A stretch of DNA of 64,000 nt from Thalassotalea psychrophila (GCF_031583595.1 NZ_CP134145.1:2728001-2792000); one strand, 5' to 3'. Positions 48,477-57,568 are shown, counted from the stretch's first letter. The notes: generated by a model not told the origin, from the sequence alone. Program-made: numbers and translations.

Positions 48477-49928
48477 ATGAAAAAATCATTTATCACTATC
48501 ATCAGTTTCTCCATCAGTTTTTTATTTGCAACTAGTGCCCATTCATTAGCCACCGATAAAAATCAATTACCTGAAATAGGTACCTCTGCAGTAAGTACCC
48601 TATCTTTAGATAAAGAACGAATGTACGGGCAAGCGATGATGCGCTCAGTTAGAGCATCACAGCCGATAATTCACGACCCGGTATTAATTGAATATATTAA
48701 TGATTTAGGTAATGAGTTAGTTAAAAATGCTGAGGGGGTAAATTATCAATTTCAATTTTTCCTTCTTAATAATAAAGAACTAAACGCCTTCGCATTTTTT
48801 GGTGGCCACATAGGTACTCATTCTGGATTAATTACCATGGCAGATAATGAAAGTGAATTAGCTTCAGTTCTTTCTCATGAGATTGCCCATGTAACACAGC
48901 GTCATCTAGCTCGAAAAATGGAAGCTCAGTCACGTACAGCCCCATTAACAATTGCAGGTATGGTTACCGGTGTATTGTTAACGCTTATTAATCCACAAGC
49001 TGGATTTGCAGCCTTAACAACGACTATGGCCGCGGGGCAACAAGCTAGTATCAACTATACGCGAAGTAATGAAAGCGAAGCTGACCGCGTTGGAATGGGC
49101 ATTCTTGTTAATAGCGGGTTTGATCCAAATGGAGCGCCTGATTTTTTTAGAAAAATGTCAGGTAAATACCGTTACACCTCAAAGCCACCTGCAATGTTAT
49201 TAACTCATCCATTACCCGAGTCACGCATTACTGACTCTCGTAACCGTGCGCAGTTGTATCCTAATAAGTTACTGGCACCAAGTTTGAATTTTGAATTAGC
49301 CAAAGCTCGTTTAAGAGCAAGATATGAAGGTAATGGCAAAGATAATATTAGTATGTTTTCTGATGAAATTAGACTTGGAAAATACAACATCAAACAGGCA
49401 GCATTATATGGTCAAGGACTGTCATACTTTGAAGATAAACAATATGAGAAAGCAGAAGAAATCATAAACAGTTTATTATCAGCAGATCCAAAGAACCTTT
49501 TCTATGTTGATGCAATGACTGACATACTTATCGAACAAAAAAAATTCGAACCTGCACTGTCAATGCTATCCAAACTCAACTTAATTATGCCTCATAATCA
49601 GGTAGTCACTTTAAACTATGCAAACACAGCGCAAACGGCTAAACAATATGAACTTGCCAGTACCTTATTACAAGATTACTTAATCGTTAATCGGGAAGAC
49701 TTTGTTGCCAATGATCTATTAACTAAAGTTTACGGTAAACAGAAAAAGACAGCACAAATGCACGCCCAACAGGCAGAAGTATATGCATTATTAGGTGGAT
49801 ATCAGAAAGCAATAGATGAATTACATACTGCATATAATGCAACCGCCAAAAACACCTTAATGCAAAAAAGAATTAAAGCAAGAATTTTACAATTTCAAGA
49901 AAAAGAAGATCAACTGAAACGTTTATAA
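48477..49928 (+). CDS. bepA: Periplasmic M48 metalloprotease with TPR domain, BepA-like
   Basis: 483 residues. Signal peptide to about residue 24 ('FATSAHS'). The zinc motif is 'SHEIAH' with His134, Glu135 and His138, and 'NESEADRVG' (about 198-206) supplies the third ligand. The C-terminal 170 residues form TPR-like repeats. E. coli BepA (YfgC) helps assemble or degrades outer membrane LptD. The downstream yfgD is also conserved. Confidence 0.93.
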   Translation: MKKSFITIISFSISFLFATSAHSLATDKNQLPEIGTSAVSTLSLDKERMYGQAMMRSVRASQPIIHDPVLIEYINDLGNELVKNAEGVNYQFQFFLLNNKELNAFAFFGGHIGTHSGLITMADNESELASVLSHEIAHVTQRHLARKMEAQSRTAPLTIAGMVTGVLLTLINPQAGFAALTTTMAAGQQASINYTRSNESEADRVGMGILVNSGFDPNGAPDFFRKMSGKYRYTSKPPAMLLTHPLPESRITDSRNRAQLYPNKLLAPSLNFELAKARLRARYEGNGKDNISMFSDEIRLGKYNIKQAALYGQGLSYFEDKQYEKAEEIINSLLSADPKNLFYVDAMTDILIEQKKFEPALSMLSKLNLIMPHNQVVTLNYANTAQTAKQYELASTLLQDYLIVNREDFVANDLLTKVYGKQKKTAQMHAQQAEVYALLGGYQKAIDELHTAYNATAKNTLMQKRIKARILQFQEKEDQLKRL

Positions 49929-49975
49929 ATTGATCATCAAACAAAATCCAAATAATTTTAATAGAGAATGAAGTA

Positions 49976-50320
49976 ATGCTAACAATTTATCATAATCCAC
50001 GCTGTTCAAAAAGTCGTCAAACCTTAGCACTTATTGAAGAAACCAATACAGATGTAGAAATTGTAGAATATTTAAAAAACCCACCGAGTATCGAAACTTT
50101 AGCAAATATATTAGGGCTTTTAGCAGTTGAGCCTAGAGCTATGATGCGCACTAAAGAAGATGAATATAAGCAACAAAATTTATCAGATAAAAATATCAGT
50201 AACGATGAATTACTTGCGGCGATGGCAGCAACGCCTAAATTGATAGAACGTCCTATTGTAGTTTCGGGTAATAAAGCATGTATTGGCCGTCCTCCTGAAA
50301 ATGTATTGGCTCTTTTGTAG
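49976..50320 (+). CDS. yfgD: ArsC-family reductase YfgD
   Basis: 114 residues. 'NPRCSKSRQ' holds the nucleophile Cys10. 'RTKEDEY' and 'RPIVV' are the other ArsC contacts. It resembles glutaredoxin-coupled arsenate reductases, but YfgD's physiological role is not established. It follows bepA by 47 bases, as in E. coli. Confidence 0.88.
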   Translation: MLTIYHNPRCSKSRQTLALIEETNTDVEIVEYLKNPPSIETLANILGLLAVEPRAMMRTKEDEYKQQNLSDKNISNDELLAAMAATPKLIERPIVVSGNKACIGRPPENVLALL

Positions 50321-50327
50321 TAACAAC

Positions 50328-50765
50328 ATGAAAAATCAATCAATTTCTACTGACAATTTACGCAAAATAGCCTTATTTGGCTACTTTGGCTTATTAATAT
50401 TTATGCCTTTTTGGTTATTTGTTTTAGCGCCTAGTGAAAGCTTATCTATGCCTTTAACATTCATAATGTTTATTTTACCATTATTATTTCCGCTAAGAGG
50501 CATGTTAAAAGGCAACCCTTACACATTTGCTTGGGCAAATTTTATCGTTATGATTTATTTCCTGCATAGTTTAACAACCCTTTGGGTATCTAGTGATGAA
50601 CGAATTTTGGCTGCCATAGAATTCATCTTTGCAACAACAATGTTCTTTGCCGGGTCCTATTATTCAAAGTACCGTGGCATTGAACTAGGTTTAGGCTTAA
50701 AAAAATTAAAAGTTGAACTAAAAGAAGAACGCGAAGCAAACGACCTAAAAAATAAAAAAAACTAA
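50328..50765 (+). CDS. DUF2069 membrane protein
   Basis: 145 residues from the ATG at 50328; the longer frame from 50283 overlaps yfgD and is unlikely. Four hydrophobic helices ('YFGLLIFMPFWLFVLAP', 'MFILPLLFPLRGML', 'FAWANFIVMIYFLHSL', 'FIFATTMFFAGSYYS') are followed by a charged C-terminal helix. The function is unknown. It lies 7 bases after yfgD, a conserved pair in gammaproteobacteria. Confidence 0.82.
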   Translation: MKNQSISTDNLRKIALFGYFGLLIFMPFWLFVLAPSESLSMPLTFIMFILPLLFPLRGMLKGNPYTFAWANFIVMIYFLHSLTTLWVSSDERILAAIEFIFATTMFFAGSYYSKYRGIELGLGLKKLKVELKEEREANDLKNKKN

Positions 50766-50782
50766 TAGGTAGAGGAAAGTTT

Positions 50783-52627
50783 ATGAAGTATCCACTCATA
50801 TTTTCAGTATTATTTTTACTTACCTCATGTGGAGATAATATTGATGAGTCAGGCATTATTACACCAGGAGAACCAAGTGTTTCTCTAGTAAGTGGTAAAA
50901 ATGCAGATTTAATTTTATTAAAGCCAAAACAATCAATCTCTGAAATAAATTGGCAGCAAACCAGTGGTGAAACGGTAGAGTTTTTAAGTGAACAATCTAA
51001 AGTGATCTCATTTACTATACCATCCGCTGGTGATTATAGTTTTGAAGTCTCTTATGTCAGTGATGGCAATGATGAGATAGAAAAGGTCACTTTTACAGCT
51101 GAAACGGGATCACCAAAACTAGTCGCTCGTTTAGGGCATAGTGTCGTTGAAGATGCAGGAGTATCACTACGAGTATTTACTAGCAGTGATATTGATCTAG
51201 AAAGTATTTCATGGCAACAATTATCAGGCCCAGAGATTAATTTTGACACAGATAATACTAACAAAGAAATTGCAATTTTTAACTCTCCAAAAGTACTAGA
51301 AGATAGTATCATTGAGATTGAAGTAAGCGCCCAAGATACTAGCGGTAGTACATATAAAGATGTGGTTTCTGTTTTAATTGAAGACCGCCCTGGTATTCCA
51401 TCTAACGCATATTTTGATGACGACGACCCAGGTTCAGCTTTAGCGAATGTCTATGTATACAATCCAAACTCAGCTTATAAAGACGCATTAATTAACTGTG
51501 TTTATTCCAATCAACTAAGTAGTTCATGTGATTTGGGCGAACTGCCTATTCTTGCTGATGAAACTAATGGTGATACACCTTCTATCGAACAAATCATGGA
51601 CAGAGTTGTTGTTTCTCATGATTGGATGGCAGAAAATTTTAAAGCCTATCTAGAAACCTTTGATACTAATAATGACTTTAAGAATTTACTTAGAGCAACA
51701 ACTGCAATTGTTTTATCCTATGATATTCGTCCATCTTTTTATTGGGCTGCAACAGGTGCTATTTACTTAGATCCTAACAATTTGTGGTTAACCGCACAAG
51801 AAAGAGATACCATCAATGAAGCTCCTGATTACCGTGCAAATTTTGGCTCTGAATTACAATTTGTTATGCCTTGGCGTTATGTGAAAAATAACGATTATGT
51901 TTCTTTTTCATTTCCAGTATCAGAGCGTTTAGATCGAGATTTGGCGCATATTAAATATGATTTAGCCGATTTGCTTTATCATGAACTGGCCCATGCCAAC
52001 GATTATTTTCCGCAAACTGAATGGGGAACTTATTCAGGCTCTACTAGGTTTTTGGATGCTGCATTAAACAAAGCAGAGATTTCAGATGATTTAATCGTAC
52101 TTTTCCCTTTGCAAAGTCAGGAAATGAAAGACTTAGCTGCAGTGAGATTTTTAGGTGAAGATGCTAATGCAGTTCAAAAATCTTATAAACCCGACGATGT
52201 AAGCATTTTTTACAAAGACGATGTATCTAACGGTTTTTATAATTACACCAACGAAAAAGAAGATCTAGGGATACTATTCGAATCACTAATGATGTCACTA
52301 CGCTATGGCGTTCAGCGAGATACTGCTGTTACATCTGATAGAGATGGCGGCTATGTTGTAAGTTGGGGCCAGCGTGGTCGCATTGCCGACTCCGGAGTTA
52401 GTGAACGAGCATCTTATGTGACAAGCCGTTTACTGCCAGAGTTTGACTTAACGTTAATAGATACTTTGCCAGCACCAATTCAAATGACCAAAGGTCTAGA
52501 TTGGTGGGATAACTTACCAATAAGCCCACAAGGCACGGCTCAATTGCAAAGTAAAAGTCAGTTAGGCAATAAAGACAAAGCAATTAGAATTCATCAAGCT
52601 CATGGTAAACCGCTACCTAGACACTAA
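50783..52627 (+). CDS. Lipoprotein with PKD-like domains and an HExxH metallopeptidase-like domain
   Basis: 614 residues. The lipobox 'LLTSC' gives Cys near residue 16. Two immunoglobulin/PKD-like repeats, each with 'WQQxSG', lie at about 30-115 and 118-210. A large domain follows with 'LLYHELAHANDYF' (His400, Glu401, His404), a zinc-binding HExxH motif. Glu500 in 'LGILFESLMM' is a possible third ligand. I infer a surface or periplasmic metallopeptidase, but the family is unrecognised and activity is unproven. The start is preceded by AGAGGAAAG. It is 17 bases after the DUF2069 gene. Confidence 0.6.
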   Translation: MKYPLIFSVLFLLTSCGDNIDESGIITPGEPSVSLVSGKNADLILLKPKQSISEINWQQTSGETVEFLSEQSKVISFTIPSAGDYSFEVSYVSDGNDEIEKVTFTAETGSPKLVARLGHSVVEDAGVSLRVFTSSDIDLESISWQQLSGPEINFDTDNTNKEIAIFNSPKVLEDSIIEIEVSAQDTSGSTYKDVVSVLIEDRPGIPSNAYFDDDDPGSALANVYVYNPNSAYKDALINCVYSNQLSSSCDLGELPILADETNGDTPSIEQIMDRVVVSHDWMAENFKAYLETFDTNNDFKNLLRATTAIVLSYDIRPSFYWAATGAIYLDPNNLWLTAQERDTINEAPDYRANFGSELQFVMPWRYVKNNDYVSFSFPVSERLDRDLAHIKYDLADLLYHELAHANDYFPQTEWGTYSGSTRFLDAALNKAEISDDLIVLFPLQSQEMKDLAAVRFLGEDANAVQKSYKPDDVSIFYKDDVSNGFYNYTNEKEDLGILFESLMMSLRYGVQRDTAVTSDRDGGYVVSWGQRGRIADSGVSERASYVTSRLLPEFDLTLIDTLPAPIQMTKGLDWWDNLPISPQGTAQLQSKSQLGNKDKAIRIHQAHGKPLPRH

Positions 52628-52628
52628 A

Positions 52629-52656
52629 TGCTAAGTGCTAAGTGCTAAGTGCTAAG
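52629..52656. repeat. Heptamer repeat TGCTAAG, four copies
   Basis: Four perfect 7-bp units begin one base after the lipoprotein stop codon. Confidence 0.95.
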
Positions 52657-52670
52657 TATGATATCAAACT

Positions 52671-52694
52671 AAACCCCAGCAATTGCTGGGGTTT
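52671..52694. terminator. Bidirectional terminator
   Basis: AAACCCCAGCAATTGCTGGGGTTT is a perfect 24-bp palindrome between convergent genes. Each side ends in TTT. Confidence 0.82.
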
Positions 52695-52740
52695 ATTGTT
52701 TAAGTCTAACTCAACTAAATAGGGGGTACGCCACACTTCA

Positions 52741-52754
52741 CGTTTCTCGTTTCT
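52741..52754. repeat. Heptamer repeat CGTTTCT, two copies
   Basis: Two units overlap the stop of the outer membrane protein gene. The left flank CACACTTCA matches the flank of the six-copy site at 44301. Confidence 0.85.
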
Positions 52755-53403
52755 AAAACTTATAATGAAAACTCATCGAAACCATTGAGAACTCTTCTTC
52801 TACATCAGCTAAATTTTGATGATGGTTATCGTCATCAGCTTCTAAGTCGGCTTCCATAGCATCAAAACCTAAACGAAAAGCAATTTGCTCACTAACATCA
52901 ACTTGCAAACCAGCTCCTAGAGCTAAGCCCGCACTAGCCCAATAGTCGTCACCACTATGACGATAAGTGTCACCATGTTTATGCAAATCTTCACTGTAAA
53001 GCAATATCCCTAAACCGGCTTTTACATAAATAGATACCTGCTCGGTTATATTAATATGCAAAACAGGAGTTACAGTTAATGCAGTTAAGTAAACCTCATC
53101 GATTGGTATTGAAGAGGGCCGCTCATTTATTCCCCCGACAACAACGATACTGCTTTCTAATGACCATTTATCAGCAAAATTAAATCCAATATAAAAACCA
53201 AAGGCTGAATTTTGATCAGATTGAGTATATTCACCCTCTGGTGTACCAAGTTGGCCTTGAAAGGTTTCTTTTGTATCAGCACTGCCAATTAAGCCACCTA
53301 AATAAAAATATGAGCGAGCGGGAGTAATATTTGGCTGTTCAGCTAATGCATTGGTAACCAAAAAGCTAAGTAAAAGAACACAGGAAGATAAAGACTTATG
53401 CAT
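52753..53403 (-). CDS. Small outer membrane beta-barrel protein
   Basis: 216 residues. The signal peptide ends near 'TNALAEQ' (residue 22). About eight alternating amphipathic beta strands follow, including 'SYFYLGGLIGSADT', 'GFYIGFNFADKWSLES' and 'ASAGLALGAGLQVDVS', and the C-terminus is 'SMSFHYKF' with the terminal Phe needed for Bam recognition. It resembles OmpA-like or OprW-like small porins of unknown role. The promoter region runs into the element at 53453. Confidence 0.75.
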   Translation of the reverse strand: MHKSLSSCVLLLSFLVTNALAEQPNITPARSYFYLGGLIGSADTKETFQGQLGTPEGEYTQSDQNSAFGFYIGFNFADKWSLESSIVVVGGINERPSSIPIDEVYLTALTVTPVLHINITEQVSIYVKAGLGILLYSEDLHKHGDTYRHSGDDYWASAGLALGAGLQVDVSEQIAFRLGFDAMEADLEADDDNHHQNLADVEEEFSMVSMSFHYKF

Positions 53404-53836
53404 ATAAGTTGCCTAATACTAATGATGTATATTTTCATTAAGTATAGGCAACATACTCGTCCCACTTCAAGATGCAGGTTTCAGAGTACTTGAGCGATGC
53501 CAATACAAGGCGCAGTTATGTAGAAATGGTTATTCCCTTTCAAATAGCTGCAACGATGTAGTGGGATTGCTCAAGAACTTCTTCGATGGGTTTAAAAGCA
53601 ATTTATGCCGCGTTAATAATTTTAACAATGGAACAACCATTCTCGGCTTTGGCATCCTGCGTCGCTCTACCTTCACCATCCATGGTGCCGTCTAAATTTT
53701 TAATTCAAGGATGAATTAACTTAGAATTATCATGGATGATATAAATTCTGAATGCCTTGCCTAAATTGCTTTTAACTCCCACTGAAATCCTGCATATTGA
53801 GGTGGAACGGGTATATATAAAATTTAAATGGAACCG
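53404..53836. other. 433-bp intergenic region
   Basis: Almost entirely the MITE-like element at 53453-53814, plus the promoter side of the outer membrane protein gene and the end of the DUF21 gene. No protein gene was recognised. Confidence 0.65.
53453..53814. mobile_element. MITE-like element, 362 bp, imperfect inverted ends
   Basis: The left end begins ATACTCGTCCCACTTCAAGA and the right end, reverse-complemented, begins ATACCCGTTCCACCTCAATA; both continue through ATGCAGG and TTTCAG. About 30 bp match imperfectly. There is no long open frame. Internally it has the palindrome CACCATCCATGGTG near 53668-53681, whose core CCATCCATGG also occurs in the 52-bp repeats. It is probably a non-autonomous transposable element; target duplication is unclear. 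Confidence 0.7.
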
Positions 53837-54895
53837 TTAATCACTCTCTTTGTCAGATAGCTTACTGCCCTTTTCACGCAAACGTTGTCGATAATTAGCT
53901 TTAGCAAGCTTCTGCATGTCAGCGTCTTTATCACTTTCGTCAACAATTTCACGACCTAAAATGGTTTCAATCGCATCTTCTAAAGTAACAATACCAGCGG
54001 TTTGGCCAAAGTGATCTTCTACTAAAAACATATGCTCTTGGCGCTTAATAAATACATCAAGCAAATTAAGCACTGGAAAGCTTTCTGAAATTCGATATAA
54101 AGGGTTGGCAATATCTTTTAATGTTAAGCTCCCCTTACCTTTACGCTCATTTTCATAAAGCTGGCCCTTAATGATCACTCCGCTAATATTATCAATGCTG
54201 TCTTTATAAATAGGGATCCGGGTAAAATTAGCAGTTTTTTCTAAATCTAACGCTTCAATAACTGTAGTATTTTCATTTAAAGCATGAACAACGCTGCGCG
54301 GGGTCAGAATATCTTCAGTATCTGCATCTCTTAATTTAAGAATATTTTCGACAAGTTGATTTTCTTGGCTAGCAATAGCACCATCTTTAAAGCTTAATGA
54401 AGCAACCGCTAATACTTCTTCTCGGCTGGTTTCATTATTGCTTTTACTTGAAAATAATTTGGTTACTCGCGTAGACAACCATACTAATGGAAAGACCAAT
54501 TTCACCAAAAATGAAATGGTGTACGCTGAAGGTATTGCAAGTTGTCGCCAAAAAGTAGCGCCTATAGTTTTAGGGATAATTTCAGATAGATATAAAATAG
54601 CCAAGGTAAGTAAGAACGCAATTAAAGTCTCCCATTTTTCGCCAAATACACGAATGGCCTGAGCACCAACACCCGCAGCGCCCATAGTATGAGCAAAAGT
54701 ATTTAAAATAAGGATACTAGAGATAGACTGGTCGAGATTGTTTTTAACTTTAGATAAAACCTGCCCGCCTCGAGTTTTAGCTTTATTAGTACGAGCAATA
54801 AAACTAGGGGTTATGGAAAGCAATACCGCTTCTAATATTGAACAAATAAAAGAAACGCCTATGGCAATGCATAAATAAACAATTAATAATGTCAT
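53837..54895 (-). CDS. DUF21/CBS-domain protein of the CNNM family
   Basis: 352 residues. The DUF21 membrane domain lies about 1-175 with four hydrophobic segments ('YLCIAIGVSFICSILEAVLL' first). A CBS pair follows at about 195-320 ('EDILTPRSVVHALNENTTV'). There is no CorC_HlyC C-terminal domain. Relatives are CorB/CNNM-type divalent-cation (Mg2+/Co2+) transporters, often annotated as hemolysins. The transported ion is not known here. Confidence 0.82.
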   Translation of the reverse strand: MTLLIVYLCIAIGVSFICSILEAVLLSITPSFIARTNKAKTRGGQVLSKVKNNLDQSISSILILNTFAHTMGAAGVGAQAIRVFGEKWETLIAFLLTLAILYLSEIIPKTIGATFWRQLAIPSAYTISFLVKLVFPLVWLSTRVTKLFSSKSNNETSREEVLAVASLSFKDGAIASQENQLVENILKLRDADTEDILTPRSVVHALNENTTVIEALDLEKTANFTRIPIYKDSIDNISGVIIKGQLYENERKGKGSLTLKDIANPLYRISESFPVLNLLDVFIKRQEHMFLVEDHFGQTAGIVTLEDAIETILGREIVDESDKDADMQKLAKANYRQRLREKGSKLSDKESD

Positions 54896-54994
54896 TTAAA
54901 TATTGTAATAAAAAATGAGAAGAATGTAGATCCAGTTTAACCAATATAAAACAAAAATGTTATTACAAATCGTAACTGTATCAATATTTTAATC

Positions 54995-55396
54995 TTAACT
55001 TATTATTGAAAAGTATTGCAAGGTAGCGACAATCCACACCAGTTTTAAAAATACTAAGGCAATGAATACAATGGCAGAGCCTATGTCTTTTGCTCGACCT
55101 ATTAATTCGTCATGGTCTAAACATACCTTATCGGCCAATGCTTCTAACGCTGAATTAACAAGTTCGGAAAAAAGCAAAAACAATAAACTAAAAATCAGTA
55201 CCAACCAATGATTTGTTGATTGGGCGAGTACGAATGAAAACGGCAGTAATATCAGCACTAAAAGGAGTTCTTGGCGAAAAGCTGACTCATGAATCCAAGC
55301 TGCCTTAAAGCCTTTAATTGAACAATAGGTAGCTTTGAATAAACGCCTAATGCCAGTACCATTCAGTTTGTTGATTGGTGATTTATTATCGTTCAT
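54995..55396 (-). CDS. dgkA: Diacylglycerol kinase, DgkA type
   Basis: 133 residues with three membrane helices. The catalytic segment 'SELVNSALEALADKVCLDHDEL' (two adjacent motifs, 'LVNSALEALAD' and 'GRAKDIGSAIVF') matches the DgkA motif with the conserved Glu. It phosphorylates diacylglycerol during membrane phospholipid turnover. It is monocistronic, with a 99-base gap to the DUF21 gene. Confidence 0.92.
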   Translation of the reverse strand: MNDNKSPINKLNGTGIRRLFKATYCSIKGFKAAWIHESAFRQELLLVLILLPFSFVLAQSTNHWLVLIFSLLFLLFSELVNSALEALADKVCLDHDELIGRAKDIGSAIVFIALVFLKLVWIVATLQYFSIIS

Positions 55397-55629
55397 AACA
55401 CAGACTTATTATTATTTTTATCGTTCGCATGTCATGATTATATTTAACCTCTGATAATAAAGCGAGAACAACACTAAAAATTTGTTTAAAAATCAATACA
55501 AAAACAGTTAATTTTAAGTTAACAGCAAACTTTTAAAAGATTGCTTTTAGATATTAATTTGCATAAGGTATAGTTATAAAAATTTATAAAAAAAGTAACT
55601 ATCAATACATTCCAAGGTATTGAAATTTT

Positions 55630-55642
55630 AGGGATTAGGGAT
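55630..55642. repeat. Heptamer repeat AGGGATT, about two copies
   Basis: AGGGATTAGGGAT precedes the start codon of the GGDEF/EAL-like gene by 11 bases and supplies its best ribosome-site-like purines. The unit is the same as at 14638. Confidence 0.8.
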
Positions 55643-55653
55643 CTATTTTTACG

Positions 55654-57561
55654 ATGTCGACATTAGCGCGTATTTTTTTCAAGAACATCTTCATTACTGC
55701 ATTATTTTGTATCTGTTATTTTAGCTTCAGTTTATACAGCCTAAATAACTTTATTAGTGAAGCTCAAAGTGATCATCACATTTCACTTAAAAAAATTACA
55801 GAACATTACAAAGGTGATGATCTTAAAGGTTTTTCAAAACAGCTGCGCTTAGCATTTGAATACGATGAATTAGTAATAACTAATTTTAATAATGATGTAA
55901 TTTACAGCTATACAAACGCTGATCCTACTTTCAGTTTTATAACCTTATTAAATGGTGAAACAAAACTTGAAACTGTTAAAAACAACTCGTTAAACATCTA
56001 CATCAAGTACCGCTTAAATAATGACAGTTTATTTAATTTATATAACTCAATTACCTTATTTATTTTACTAACCGCGCTGTTGGTGTTGGTAATTGGTTCA
56101 TTAGTAACGAGTTCACTTACCGGCAGAGCGAGTCGAAAAGCATCAAAAAAAATATCAGAACTTATTGCAACTGAAATTAAAACAGCAATTACCAATAGAG
56201 AAACAACGGGTAAATTAACTCTTCCAACAGAGTTTGATGATGTTAATAGCGTACTTACCGAATTAAAAACATTTGTCAGTAATAAGTTGATCAAAACCCA
56301 GCAGCTACAACAAACCGCTTATATTGATCATCTAACTGAACTTGAAAACCGTAGTGGCTTTGTTGATTTTTTTACTGAATTCACTGAATCAAACAAATCT
56401 TCAGGTTTTGGGGTCTTGATAATTACCCGCTGTTCGGAATTACAAACCATCAACCAAGTTCATGGCTATCAAGAAGGTGACCGTTACATTTGCCAAGTTG
56501 CCAATATATTAAAAGCACAAATTAAGAACCTAGATTCAGCTCATGTGTACCGTTTAAATGGCTCTGACTTTGCTACATTTTTACCTAATATCACGTTAAA
56601 GGTGGCTGAAAAGTTTGGAGCAGAATTGACCGGCTTATTTAATGAATATCAACAACTTGCTGATTTTGATTCTATAGCCTTCTCCGGCATAGTAAAAGTT
56701 GATATGCATCGCCCTCTTGGTGAAATGTTAGCTCTAGCAGATACCGCTATTAGTATGGCGCAAACTCGTAATAAAAACTCTTGGTATGTGCAACGTGATC
56801 CTGAACTATTACAAAGTGAAACCGCTGGTTTTGGTAACCAAAACTGGAGTAAAGAAATAAGTTATGTAATTGAAAATCAAAGTGTTTCATTACTTTCTCA
56901 ACTTATCCAACCGAGTAGCCGAAATAATAGAATATACAATGAGGTTTTATCAAGGTTCACCAGTTCTGAAGGTGATATATTACCTACAGCAACATTTATC
57001 GCTATGGCCGAAAAGCTTGATAAGATCATCTTGATAGACCGTTTAGTTATAGAGAAAACCCTCTCTGAAATTAAAGAAAAAAATCTTAGTGAACAAACAT
57101 TCGGTATTAATTTAAGCACTCGTTCTGTTCATGATGAGCATTTCATTATTTGGTTAGAACGTCGTTTATTAAAAGATCACGATATTGCTACTCGTTTAGT
57201 ATTTGAAATTAGTGAGTATGGTTTAGAACAAAATATTAAAGGCAGTTCCCACTTTATTGATATGATACATCGGGTTGGTGCTCGAATTTGTGTTGAACAT
57301 TTTGGTGTTGGTCTCACATCATTTAAGTTCTTTAGGGAATTATCGCCTGATTACATTAAAATGGACGGCAGTTATACCCGCAACATACATATAGATAAGA
57401 ATAATCAATACTTCTTACGATTGATGATAGACCTAGCCCATCGCTTAGGAATTAGAGTGTTAGCTGAAAGTGTAGAAACTCAAGAGGAGAAACATACATT
57501 TGACGAAGTATTTATGGATGGTTGCCAAGGATTTTATTTAGGTAAACCAGAACCACTGTAA
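55654..57561 (+). CDS. Degenerate GGDEF-EAL membrane protein (CsrD/LapD/MshH-like)
   Basis: 635 residues. Two membrane helices (about 9-30 and 130-155) flank a periplasmic region, followed by a HAMP-like or coiled linker. The GGDEF site is 'NGSDF' (residues 302-306). The EAL domain (about 405-635) lacks EAL itself near 'SLLSQLIQP' and has 'CVEHFG' (546-551) where active enzymes have 'DDFG', so catalysis of c-di-GMP synthesis or hydrolysis is unlikely. The lengths of CsrD (646) and LapD (648) are close. It may bind c-di-GMP or protein partners; which is not known. Confidence 0.8.
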   Translation: MSTLARIFFKNIFITALFCICYFSFSLYSLNNFISEAQSDHHISLKKITEHYKGDDLKGFSKQLRLAFEYDELVITNFNNDVIYSYTNADPTFSFITLLNGETKLETVKNNSLNIYIKYRLNNDSLFNLYNSITLFILLTALLVLVIGSLVTSSLTGRASRKASKKISELIATEIKTAITNRETTGKLTLPTEFDDVNSVLTELKTFVSNKLIKTQQLQQTAYIDHLTELENRSGFVDFFTEFTESNKSSGFGVLIITRCSELQTINQVHGYQEGDRYICQVANILKAQIKNLDSAHVYRLNGSDFATFLPNITLKVAEKFGAELTGLFNEYQQLADFDSIAFSGIVKVDMHRPLGEMLALADTAISMAQTRNKNSWYVQRDPELLQSETAGFGNQNWSKEISYVIENQSVSLLSQLIQPSSRNNRIYNEVLSRFTSSEGDILPTATFIAMAEKLDKIILIDRLVIEKTLSEIKEKNLSEQTFGINLSTRSVHDEHFIIWLERRLLKDHDIATRLVFEISEYGLEQNIKGSSHFIDMIHRVGARICVEHFGVGLTSFKFFRELSPDYIKMDGSYTRNIHIDKNNQYFLRLMIDLAHRLGIRVLAESVETQEEKHTFDEVFMDGCQGFYLGKPEPL

Positions 57562-57568
57562 ATCCAGG

